64,000 bases of DNA from contig CAJNDS010002627.1 of NCBI GenBank assembly GCA_905221605.1, forward strand, positions 62,001 through 126,000, in the 5' to 3' direction. Of the stretch, positions 10,753-21,900 are shown one piece after another (position 1 is the stretch's first letter; every line of letters starts with the position of its first letter). Source of the stretch: Symbiodinium natans (Eukaryota; Sar; Dinophyceae; Suessiales; Symbiodiniaceae). The position numbers and the translations under genes were made by a program. The notes beneath the pieces are model-generated. The model was given only the letters and a program-made list of their open reading frames with translations, did not search any database and was not told the origin of the DNA.

Positions 10753-11335
10753 GGGTTTAGGGTTTAGGGTTTAGGGTTGAAAAGCTGCGCCACGCAGCTA
10801 AAGTTTCGGCCGGAACTCAGCATGAACATTCATTCTGCAGTTGTCACCCCTGATTCGAGATGTTGCTGTCGTCCAATCGCGAAACGCCGGCCAACAAGTT
10901 CCAAAGCAAGCCCTCGTAATTTCAGGCTTCCCAGGCAGTGCCTCAATTGTTTGGACAGACACGACGGGGCACGATAAGCTGATTCGCATTCAACGCGTCG
11001 GCTATCTGATATGATTCGCCAGAACATAACACCCTAAACCCTAAACCCTAAATCCTAAACCCTAAACCCAAAACCCTAAACCCACCTTAGTATGATGATC
11101 ACCCAAGTGTGAAGCCAAAGTGTCCACGGCTCATGGGCTTGCAAGCCTCTGGCAGCACAGCTCCAAAGTGCAAGATCCCGCGGCCTACAGGTCCTAAACG
11201 GCAGGATTCAGAGTGGCTCTAAACCCTAAACCCTAAACCCTAAACCCTAAACCCTAAACCCTAAACCCTAAACCCTAAACCCTAAACCCTAAACCCTAAA
11301 CCCTCCCTAAACCCTAAACCCTAAACCCTAAGCTT
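10753..11335. repeat. Cluster of telomeric arrays
   Basis: TTTAGGG units lie at 10753-10780. CCCTAAA units lie at 11030-11084 and in a longer array at 11219-11335 with one CCCTCCCTAAA slip. The spacers hold no gene I can support. Confidence 0.9.
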
Positions 11336-11706
11336 CTACCATCCCAAGCAGGCTTGACACCTTGAGTTTTGAAAGTGTGGAAGCGTGAGCTCAAGCAGTA
11401 CCCTAATGAACGACATGGCCTGTGAGGCAAATTATGTACTATTGAAGACACGAACTGCAGACTCTGGATTCTGTGTGAGAAATGGTGTCAGGGCTGTATG
11501 AGTTGTACTTAGATGTCTAGGTAATGCTCGGATTCAGAACCACACACCACCTGAACCCAGCCCTTCGCCCATGCCCTTGCGTTTTGCTTCAGCAAACTTG
11601 AAGCCACCTTTCCTTGGATAGCGTTGAAGCGCATGTGTCCGGATCCCAAACTCTGAACGTATCCAAAGTCCAAGGGTTTCGGGTTTAGGGTTTAGGGTTT
11701 AGGGTT
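11336..11706. other. Unique spacer ending in TTTAGGG units
   Basis: About 340 bp without a recognisable gene or repeat, closed on the right by four TTTAGGG units (11679-11706). Confidence 0.6.
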
Positions 11707-11872
11707 CAAGGAACCTCTATGATTCGAACATCACAAGCTTTGGGACTCGGGGAGCTCTGGATTTGTTGGGTGGGATATATGCCGCATTGAGCAAGGTGCC
11801 CCCGTCGGGGAATGGTGACAGGCAGTTTTGGGATCGGGAAACGCCAGAAAATGGTATAAACAGTAATTATAT

Positions 11873-12028
11873 GGGGATGTCCGAAGATGGGAGTACCCTT
11901 CTTGGGGGGTCCCTTTAAGGGGATTCTATTTCTTATTTGGGGTATAAAAGGGCTACCCCCAATTTTATTTCCATTTGGGGTATAAAAGGGGTACCCACCC
12001 CCCCCCCCTATTTTGGGAAATGCCCAGT
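11873..12028. mobile_element. Inverted-repeat element, family D copy 1
   Basis: It contains the family core (GAGTACCC, TTGGGGGGTCCCTTTAAGGGGATTC, TTTGGGGTATAAAAGG) and an internal duplication of the TTTGGGGTATAAAAGGG block. Imperfect terminal inverted repeats begin GGATGTCCGAAG on the left and read GGGCATTTCCCAAAATAGGG from the right. Other copies are listed at 12336, 48968, 56697, 61413 and 63956. Confidence 0.55.
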
Positions 12029-12051
12029 ATGCCCATAGCAACTTCGCAACC

Positions 12052-12106
12052 TTCCTTTCCTTCCTTCTTTCATTCCTTCTTTCCTTCCTTCTTTCCTTCC
12101 TCCTAT
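12052..12106. repeat. (TTCC)n microsatellite
   Basis: Imperfect tetranucleotide TTCC/TTCT run. Confidence 0.9.
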
Positions 12107-12335
12107 CTCCTTCTAGAAGGTCCAGGATTTGACTTTTGGATTCCAGTTTGATTTGTTCATTGACCCCCTGTTTGATTTCTGATCACTCTTTAAACTTTTC
12201 ATCGCTATCCTTCACATACATACTCCTAGGGAGAAAAGACGTTGCCGCTGACCAAGTCTATCCATGCACAAAACTGAGAATCCCACAGTAGTGCCGACAA
12301 CAGCTAAACGTCGACCCAGATGAGCAATATGGGGG

Positions 12336-12438
12336 GGTTCCGACATTAGGGGTACCTTATTGGGGTCCATATAATCAGGGGATCCTACTACTTGGAAGTC
12401 TGTATAATACTGGCCCCCTATTTGCGTAAACCCCCAAG
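12336..12438. mobile_element. Inverted-repeat element, family D copy 2
   Basis: The left end GGTTCCGACATTAGGGGTAC and the right end, read backwards as GGTTTACGCAAATAGGGGG, form an imperfect terminal inverted repeat. The interior holds GGGGTCC and GGATCCTACTA as in the copy at 61413. Confidence 0.55.
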
Positions 12439-12579
12439 GTGGCCCAGGTGTGCTGCCAGGCTGCAGCTGCACGGCCCTGTTGAAGTTGTCGCGGGTGACA
12501 TTCCAGTAGTCCGCTGGTCCTGTCTGAAGATTTACGGTGACTTGACGGGCCTTTCAGGGCCTTGGAGAAACCACAGGCT

Positions 12580-13236
12580 GACACGGGTTTAGGGTTTAGG
12601 TTTTGGGTTTAGGGTTCAACTCTCTTACGACGTGCTTTTGTACATTTTCGTGCTCATTGATTGGCACAGGAAATGATTATTTGCGGACGTTTTTTATGGC
12701 GGCTGCGCTGACAAAATACTTCACCGCAACGGCTGTGGATTAAAGCTGTTGAAGAGCAGGATCACGAGCTTCTCTATTCTGCAACGCCGCTGAGACGAAC
12801 ATATGTCAGCTCTCAATCGCAGACCGCGCAACCTCAAAACCATAAAACCATAAAACCCAAAACCCTAAACCCTAAACCCTAAACCCTAAACCTTCAATTC
12901 GCTCCACATCCCCGCCGGTCTCCTGGGCTGTCATCACGGTCAACTTGCCATGGGCGCAGCGACCTCTGAGCAGTTTTGATTCTTTAACCCTACACCCGAA
13001 CCCTAAACCCTAAACCCTTATCCCTAAGCCCGAAACCCGAAACCCTAAACCCTAAACTCGAAACCCTAAACCCTACCCCCTGCTGGGCTTTCGGTTCCGG
13101 GTGGGTTTGCCCTCGGGATTTTTGGGTTTGGGAGACCAGGCTCCCTCCGAAGAACGTTGGGCAGGGCTCACATCTCCTGCGCCAGAGCCTCTGATACTGA
13201 ACCATTTTCGGGTTTAGGGCTTAGGGTTTAGGGTTT
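12580..13236. repeat. Cluster of telomeric arrays, partly degenerate
   Basis: TTTAGGG units lie at 12580-12618 and 13208-13236. CCCTAAA units lie at 12835-12893 and 12986-13078; the latter is mixed with CCCGAAA and CCTTATCC variants. The spacer 12619-12834 shows no gene. Confidence 0.85.
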
Positions 13237-13616
13237 TAGTCGTATGAATCATGAGATTCATGAAGCACACGTCATGACTTCTGATCCTCACCTTGGCTGC
13301 TACTACTGCCTTACCTCTTCTTCGTTTTCCACTTGCTCTTCTTGGCTGCTTCTTAATGAGTCATTTAGTTCGTCATCATATGTTCTTCGTCGCTGTAAGA
13401 GCCTAAGAGTGCTGGAAAGGCCTGGGAACATGGAGCGAAATACTTACCCGGCCACATTCCGGGGCTGCCAGCTTTTGCGATGAAGCTTAGGTTCGCACCT
13501 CTACATGCTCTGTTCAAAGAAGCCCTGGCAAATGTCTGTCCGCACATGAGAGCCCCCTCGTACTTTCCAAGCTCACTTGAAAAATGACCAGAAGCTTCAG
13601 ACTCCAAGTCCGCGTG
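13237..13616. other. Unique spacer, no supported gene
   Basis: Two overlapping frames of about 80 codons run on opposite strands, with no recognisable motif. Confidence 0.5.
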
Positions 13617-13750
13617 ACCCTAAACCCTAAACCCTAAACCCTAAACCCTAAACCCTAAACCCTAAACCCTAAACCCTAAACCCTAAACCCTAAACCCTAA
13701 ACCCTAAACCCTGAACCCTGAACCCTGAACCCTGAACCCTGAACCCTGAA
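13617..13750 (-). repeat. Telomeric array changing from CCCTAAA to CCCTGAA
   Basis: About 13 perfect CCCTAAA units (13617-13710) are followed by six uniform CCCTGAA units. The variant units lie together at one end, which indicates local tandem amplification after a single A-to-G change. Confidence 0.95.
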
Positions 13751-13794
13751 CTGGCCACCCCCGAACATACAGTGCCCCAAGCGCGGATGTTCTT

Positions 13795-13912
13795 CGTTAT
13801 AACCATAATAATACCAACAATAATGATAATCATAATAAAAACATAAAATAAAAATATGAATAAAATTAATAATGATGATAAGAATAATCATCATCATCAT
13901 CATCATAATTAG
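13795..13912. repeat. AT-rich ATA/ATC simple-sequence tract
   Basis: Low-complexity trinucleotide sequence ending in (ATC)n at 13889-13906. A similar motif recurs at 14030-14085 and 45485-45560. Confidence 0.8.
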
Positions 13913-14124
13913 CCTTGACCTATGCTTTTGCCCAAGGCTGCTGTTCGAGGCCATGAATGGAAACACGACCATCTCTGGCTCGAACTCGACTAAGACGCTG
14001 AACTCTTCCCGAAATCCCTAAAAACCCCTATAACCATACTGAGAGTATCCACAATCCTAACAACAATACTAATAATCATAATCCGCCGACCCCAGCAACA
14101 GCGGGGCGGCGTCAGTGAAGACCC

Positions 14125-15830
14125 TCTGTTTGTTTCCCCCCCCCCTCCCCCCGACCTCCCCCCATCCCTGCCCTGACCGCAACCTCCTCCACTCCACCTC
14201 TCCGAACACTCTCTGTTTGTTCCCCCCACCCCCCCCGACCTCCCCCCATCCCTGCCCTGACCGCAACCTCTTCCACTCCACCTCTCCGTCCCCCCCACAC
14301 CCCCCGCCCCACCCCCCGCCCCCAACCCCCTACCCCCCCTACACACCCCGCCGACCTCCCCCCATCCCTGCCCTGACCGCAACCTCTTCCACTCCACCTC
14401 GCCGTCCCCCCCACCCCCCCGCCCCACCCCGCCCCCAACCCCCCTACCCCCCCTACACACCCCGCCGATTAGAAACCCCTCCCCCAACCCCTACCACCCC
14501 CCCGCCCTCACCTACCCCCACAGCCACGCCCCCCGCAGGCCTACCCCGACCCGCGACCTCCCCCCACCCCCGCGACCTCCCCCCACCCCCCACCCCCCCT
14601 GCCCTACCCCACCCGCTGCCGACCCCCCCCTCCGCCTCCCTTGCCGATGAGGCAATGATTTCAAGGCTCCAGTACCCGCCCTCCTTCCCGCCCCCTCCCC
14701 CACCCCCCCCCTACCCCTCCCCACCCCGCCTCACCCCCCCACCCCCCCACCCCCTCNNNNNNNNNNNNNNNNNNNNNNNNNNNNNNNNNNNNNNNNNNNN
14801 NNNNNNNNNNNNNNNNNNNNNNNNNNNNNNNNNNNNNNNNNNNNNNNNNNNNNNNNCACCCCCCTTCGCTTCCCTCCCCCCCTCACCCACCCTCCCGCAC
14901 TGCTCCCCTCCCTGTTTGTTCCCCGTGTTTTTTCCCGGGGCCTTCCCCCATCCCTGCCCTGACCGCAACTCTTCACTCCATTCCTCTGTCCGAGCCACGC
15001 CCCTCACATCCCGCGCAGGCCTACCCTCTAAACCCCCCACTCCCCCCGCTCTACCCCACCCGCTGCCGACCCCCCCCTCTGCCAAGACCTCCCCTCGCGG
15101 ATGAGGCAATCATTTACAGGGTCCTTCCCGCCCTTCCCGCCCTTCCCCGACCCCCCTCCCCCACCCCATCCCCCGCCCCCCTACCCTTCCCCTTCCCAAC
15201 CATTCCACTCCTCCTGCCCTGCCCCTCTCCTCTCCCTCCCCACCCGTCCTCCTCCCCCCCGTCCCTGACCTCCCACCCCACACACACCCACCTCACACGC
15301 CACTTCCCCCCACCCCCCCTCTGGCCCCGCCACCCCCCCTCCCCAGCCGCGCCCTGCCCCTCCTCAATCCCTCACCCACTGCGTTCTCCAAACCCCCCCC
15401 CTCCGCCTGTACCCCCCTCGCCGATGCCCTCTACCCAACCATTCCACTCCCTTCCCCTGCCCCTCTTCCTCAGTACCCTTCCCCTTTCCAACCCCATCCC
15501 TGCCCCTCTCCTTTCCCTCCCCCCTCCCCCACCCGCCACAACACAACCCCCCCTGCCCTACCCCACCCGCTGCCGACCCGCTGCCCACCCCCCCCTCGCA
15601 TACCCCCGCCTTCGCCCACCCTCTGCCCCCCACTCCCCCCCTCCCCAGCCCCGACCCCCCCAACACCCCACCACCCCCCCAAATACCATCCCCTCGCCCC
15701 CCGCCCACACCCGGGCATACCACACCCCTCCCCACACCCCTTCCCGCCCCCCCCACCATCCACCCTTCCCACCACTGTTTTTACCCCCCCATTGCTTTAA
15801 GGTTCCAACACACAGTCTTCCACCCACTAA
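14125..15830. repeat. C-rich, G-poor tract with imperfect long tandem units
   Basis: Some 1.7 kb of plus strand is almost entirely C with T and A, and contains the assembly gap. It includes repeated blocks. One is the CATCCCTGCCCTGACCGCAAC block near 14160, 14245, 14355 and 14948. Another is CCCTACCCCACCCGCTGCCGA near 14605, 15050 and 15560. A GATGAGGCAAT motif occurs at 14645 and 15099. Long frames through it encode only proline-rich or glycine-rich low complexity and are not genes. It lies just past the stop codon of the Helitron gene. Confidence 0.85.
14757..14856. other. Assembly gap, 100 N
   Basis: Exactly 100 N. This round number is the usual placeholder for a gap of unknown size, so the true tract length is unknown. 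Confidence 0.99.
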
Positions 15831-15918
15831 TCTTTGCATCTTGCATCTTGCATCTCTCTCAAGCCCGCTCCCCTAATCCACCCTCCTCTCACCCCCACCT
15901 ACTATTCCGCCCTAGCGC

Positions 15919-18900
15919 TCACATACCCCTTTCACCACGACTTCGCCTGCAGCGACGGTGAATCGGTGTCCGGTTGTCGATGCGTCCGTCTCGCGTGGTT
16001 GATTCGACCGGCGCCTTGCACTGTGGGCACTCGTACGAATAGACTCTACCTGCCAAGGCAGCCGCCACGACTTCGCCTGCAGCAACCACGAACTGGTGTC
16101 CACATTTCCGTCGGCTGTCGATGCATCCGTCTCGCGTGGTTGATTGCACCTTTGCCTTGCACTGTGGGCACTCGTACGAATAGACTCTACCTGCCAAGGC
16201 AGCCGCCACGACTTCGCCTGCAGCAACCACGAACTGGTGTCCACATTTCCGGCGGCTGTCGACGCATCCGTCTCGCGTGGTTGATTGCACCGTTGCCTTG
16301 CACTGTGGGCACTCGTACGAATAGACTCTACCTGCCAAGGCAGCCGCCACGACTTCGCCTGCGGCAACCACGAACTGGTGTCCACATTTCCGTCGGCTGT
16401 CGATTTTTCCGTCTCGCGTGGCTGATGCGATCTTCGCTTGACACTGCGGGCACTCGTAAGAGTATTTTCTCTTGCTGCCAGCCATCGTCGGCACGAGCTG
16501 CCCTTCCAGGGCTGTCAAGCGATGTCCGCATGCGCACCGACTGTCTACACTGCCGTCTCTTACGTCCGCCGCGATGGCTGCGCGGCAGGCCGGGCAACGA
16601 TAGACGACAGGCGCGCGCTCGGAGGGCATGACCGGACGTCCTCCATCGTCACGCAAACACTCGCCCTCCGACGGAAATGGTCTCGGCGCCGCCATGTCTT
16701 TGTTGGCACTCACGCTGCGTGCTGCACTCGACTGACGCTTCTCTTCTGTTGTCCCGCCCGCCTGGGCCGCCTGGGAACCGCACTGCGCGCAGGTGCCTTG
16801 CTTTTGCCGTTTCTGGATTTCGGCTCGCACCTCTTGCAGAATCTGCTGCCTCTTCTGGCAGCGGTCAGCACTGCGCACCTTTTCCCGTCGTTCATGCAGC
16901 CTGCGGCGCGCGCGCAGGCCGATGTCCTGGCACCGTAGCTGCTGGCGGCAAACATTGCATGTCCGGTCTCGTTTTTGGCGCCAGCCATTCGGCGTGAATG
17001 CCTCCTGCTGAAACCAGTGCTGGCAAGTGCCACATTGTCGCTTTTCCAAGCACATGAGGCAGGTGCTTTGCCAGATCAGATAATTGCTGATTTTCCCGGG
17101 AAATGCCTCCGGTGCCTGCCATCGCTTGCAGCGCCTACAGCGGTACGGCGTGCCGCGCTCTCGGTACGACTTCGTGCACTCCCTGCAAATGGCTACCTCT
17201 TCCGGCTGCTTCCATTGCCCTGCTGTAAAAGCCGATTTCAACCGCTCCGTGCGACACTCGCTACAGGTCTTCACTCGCACGTACCTCTGTACGATGGCGT
17301 CCCAGTTGACGTCGTGCGTGCGCAAGTGCTGCATGAGCAGAGCTCGGAAGCTTCTGTCGCCCTGTTGGAACGGAGCTGCATCAAAGCTTCGCAGAATGAG
17401 AATGCCTTCCCGACTCGTCACCCGCGTCAAGGCAACATACGCGGCCAAGACGTTGCTGTACGCGCCATAACACAAATCTGCGATGATGCCCTCCTCCAGC
17501 GTCTGTCCTTGTGCTTGATGAGCCGTCATAGCGAAAGCTGGTATTAGGGGAAGTTGCCGTCGCCGCACGGCCAGCACCGGCGATTTTCGGCCGGCGTCCA
17601 GATGCCACGTCGCACGTTTTGGCACGATGGGATACACGCCCGTGGCCAGCCCATGAATGCGCCACTTCGCGCCCGGAAAGCGAACGTAGACCACCTCGGG
17701 CAGCTTGTTCCACACCGTGCAGGCAGGCCCTCCCGACTCAGCACCGTCGGTGGCGTGCCGCCAACCCGTCACAAAGCCTCGCCGCCCTTTGAGGAGCCCG
17801 CGCGCCCGGTTGAGATGGTCAGTTATGAGCACGGGCATGCCGTCACACAGAGGCAGCATGCCACACAGCTCGCCGCACTCTCTCTCGTGGCGCTGCAGCC
17901 AGAGTAGTTTTTGGTCGGCTAGGTCCGGTTTCTCACGCACAACGGCTGCACAGGCGCGGTCCTCGGCCACGACGTAGTGCAGGTGTCTTTTCGTCCGGCG
18001 CGCGAAGGCCTCCGCGCGGATTTTATTCGTGTGGCATTTTCGTACGTTCGTGGCGAAGATAGAGGGCGCGAGGACAAAGCGACCCAGGAACTTCGGATCG
18101 TGCGGCGAGTCTGCCACCAGTCGCCGCGAGGCGCGCTCGGTGCGACACACCTCGCACTCCTGCGCGAGGATGCTTTGCGGCTGCGCCTTCAGCGCGCCGA
18201 GGCGTTGGCACGTTGCTTGTCCGCACTCAGCTCGCCCCCGCAGCCAGCTCCCTGGCACGTGCGTTGGTTTGCCATGCAGGAAGGCATGGTTGTCCGTCGT
18301 CAGATTGCCGAAGCGGAACTCGTCCTGCAGTTCTTTCAACCACTCGTCTTTAGTGCGCTCGCATTCTTCGAGCTCCGTGCAACCCTGGAAAGCCCGATCC
18401 GGCGGTCCCCACATGAGCTCCTGCCCCTGTGCCAGGAGGGGCCGCTGCCGCGCGCCTGCGCTGCCCAGCCATTCGTGCGGCAGATCGGCGATGAAGTGTC
18501 CTTTAGGGGGCTCCAGCTGCCACAAATCCCCAACGACAAGAACGTTCAAGCCGCCAAAAGGCTTGTCGATGTTGGCTGTGTCGCGCTTGAACGGGCTTCC
18601 ATTCCGAATCACACGCCGACAGGCTTGCTCTAATTTTGCCAACAGCTCCACACTCACCATGCTTATTTCGTCTATTATAAGCCAGCGCAATTGTAGCATG
18701 CGCTGTGCTTGCTGCAGGCCTTTCGTCAGGGGCGTGGCGTCCGCGGCGCTTTGGCCCCAGCTCAGCCCGAAGGCATGGTGCAACGTGTCCCCATCGACCA
18801 TTTCGGCTGTTACCGCCTGCAGCGCCGCGAATTGGAACTGCAAGCCTTGGGTCCAGCCCAGGATGTCCTCGAAGAGCTCCTTGCGCAGCAGTTTGATCGC

Positions 18901-21900
18901 GTGCGTTTTGCCGGTGCCGGGCCCACCGTGCAGCACCCAACGCATGGCGTCCGACAGGCCGGCGCGCGCGCCGCTCTGCGCCTCGCCTGTCTGCATCTCT
19001 TCCACGACCCTGCGCGCCACCCGCTCGATGAAGGCGTGCTGCGCCGTGTTGCAGACTGCCCTCCCCTTCTCGTCGACCCGACCGCGCAACTCTGTAATCC
19101 ACTCGTTGACAGCGTGCACTGTCGCGCGGACGCCGCGCATGCGTGCTCTCGGCTCGCGCTCGGTCTCTTGCCCCGCGAGGCCAGTCTCGTCCACTGCGCC
19201 ATGCTGCGGCGCCCTCCGCGCTTCCTTCAACAAGTCACGCACGTCCAACGTATTCTCTGTGGCCAGCGCGCGTCCCGGCTTTCCTTTCTCTGTTGTTTGC
19301 TTTGTTCTCCACGTCCGCTCCAGGTCTTCGTACTCTCCGGCCGGCGCCTCCACCCCGTTTTTTTCTGTTTTGCGCGTGGTCAGGCTCGTAGCCAGATTGT
19401 CCGCAGTCACGCGCACGGCAGTCGTGTCTGCGCCGTCGTTGTCACTGTTCTCGGCGTCCGCAGCGAGAGAGCGTACGCGGTACACGGACAGGAAATTCCC
19501 AACATGCTGTTTCGTTTCCTGACACGGAAGCTCTTGTAGCCAGGCCCGAAAGGCCGTCTCCCACGCGAGGTAGCTGCCCTGCAAGTCGGCTATATGAGGC
19601 ACGTCGCGGTCCGCATGCTGGGGCATGCCCGTCCACGCCCGAAAATACACCATGCATAGTTTGGAGTTCTCCTCCTGGCATTCTTGCTGGTACCGCGGCA
19701 CCGGGCAGTGGCCGAAGGTCGGGCAGCGCGGGCGGCGGCGTCTGCGCAGCAGCCATGCCGCACGTACGCGCGCGTTCGTGGGGATGTCCTCGAAGGCCTG
19801 GGTGTCGCCGCTGGGTTCGACGCGCAGGCGCGTATCCTTGCCGGGCACGAGGCGCACGCGCTTGCCCCCCCCTGCTCGAAGCTTTGCCTCGCCGCTCTCC
19901 GTCAGCGCCACGTCCCATGCGCTACGGGGCTGCGTCTCCCACTCCTGTAAAGTGGCCGGCGATTTCGTAGGAACGACCTGCCAGTACAGCAGAAATTCGT
20001 AGGGAGAGAGATGCCAGCAAGCGCTGTTGCGAGGACGCCGCGCGTAGAACTCTGCTGGTTCGCGTTCCGCCAGCTGCCGCTGTCGCGGCACGTGCTTGCT
20101 GCGGCCCAGCGACATCGCCGTCACCCGCCGGCGGTGTTCCGTTTCGCCGGTCATCGCCAAGTCTGCGTAACGAAGGAAATCTCGTCCGGGAAATGTCACA
20201 TACTGCGTTGTCGTGATTCTTTCCGCGCACGCCGCGTCGCCGTCCTTGTAGTTGCAGCGCAGATTGCAGCACTCAGCCTGCCCTCGCACGATCCCCTTGC
20301 AATACGCATCCGATAGAAAGCGCGTCATGTGCCGCTTCCCCTGGTACTCCACACCGCGACCCTTTGTTTGTTCTGCTAAGCGAGCATGCCCCTTTTGGAG
20401 CTCCTTCAGTTCGGCGAAGGCCATGGGTTGCGTTTTCGCGCAGTAGTCGCAGCAGTAGCCAGTCTGGGCATCTTGCGCGCGTTGCGCTGCCGCTACAATC
20501 TCCCGAAGCTCGCGCGGCTCCGTCGGTGATTGGCAGACATCGCAGACGTACGGTAAGCGGTACGGGAGTTGCACGTCAGAGTTGCACCGACCAAATGCTA
20601 AAATGGCGGGATGCGTCCCGTTGAGGTAGCCTTCGTCACGAGGCCCCTGAAGCGTGCAAATGCAATTCTTGCGTCCGGACGCGGGCATATCGCGTGCTTG
20701 CAGACGGCATGGGCACATGACGGCTGCCTCGTCCGTTACCTCGGCTTCCCGCGGAAAACCGCTTTTGCAGTCGCGAGGGTTATCAGCTTTCAGGCAACCT
20801 GCTTGGGGCACGCGCTCGCCTGTGACGGGGTCTGGCAGGTGCACGTGATGCTGCTTTAGTACCTGTAGGCGGAACACGTCATCACGCAAATATGCTTCTG
20901 TCCACAGATCTGCCTCCTCCGCGCTGTTTTCTGCGGCCATGACACCAGTTTGGTACCGTGGCCGGCTGATAAGCCGCTGCTCCGATTTGTATTCCGGCCA
21001 CTGCTGTTCTGCTGCATGTATCGCTGCCGCAACCTCCACGGGATCTCTTTCGTACACGCACCTGCGCACGTGTGAGTTGTAGCGCAGGTAGGCTTCGCGC
21101 AGTTCCGCCGCGCGCTCGGCTGTTGCCGCGAAAATCTCGTGCAGACTGGTGTGTTGATGCAGACACTGCACGAACAACTGCATATGCCCGTGCGGCGAGC
21201 CTGCAGATTTCTGGAACTCGATGCTTATGTATGCCGTGTCGATTCTTCCGAACACGCCGCCGTTCGTTCGCGCGCTGCTACCGCGCTCGTCTTGGCACGG
21301 CGTCGGTCCGCAGCTGCAGTCTGGGCAGTACAAGCACACATTCACGCCGAACAGGTGTCGCAACAACAGTAGCATTGTGACGCGAAACCCATCCACGGTC
21401 GCGAGCGGATCCCGTGCGAGAATGCGGCGTCTTTCCTCCCAGTTCGGCACGCGCGGCTGCAGACACTCCACTGGCAAGGAGCATGTGAAGTCGGCGTCAA
21501 GCGCGGGCCACGTCCGATCTCCTGCGGCGGCCGCCGCGCCAACTTCCGACAGTCGAATCGGGTCGCTCCGGCGATGACGCGACAAGCGAATGTACAAAAG
21601 CTGATGACCTTCGTCCGGAGTTACGGTAACGAAAATTGGGGTTCCGTATCGCACTCGCAGTCCTTGAATTTCAAAGCGCATTTGTCGGCGTGCTTCTTGC
21701 GTGCCAGGAATGACACGTGCCGTGTGGTGCATGTTTGCCAGGATGCGGCGGGCCGTCGCGGACAACCCCGTCGCGTACTTGGCGAGCGTGAGGCTTCCTT
21801 TGACGGGGAGCCGCCGTCCGTCCGGCGTTGCGTACGTCCCTTGCAAGGCTCGCAGGATCTCCAGGGCAGCGCCTTCGAGCGCTGCGGCTGTCAGCTTACC

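Noticed and set aside
14115-15104. 329-codon plus-strand frame and several 100-165-codon frames in the C-rich tract
   Set aside because: The translation is almost only proline, serine and threonine (or glycine and arginine on the other strand), and it crosses the N gap. It is open because the tract lacks the bases needed for stops.
15907-15921. CTAG with an AGCGCT palindrome at the end of the Helitron gene as its 3' terminus
   Set aside because: Helitron 3' ends need a separate hairpin upstream of CTRR and usually a T after insertion. Here the CTAG lies directly beside the stop codon and no proper hairpin precedes it.
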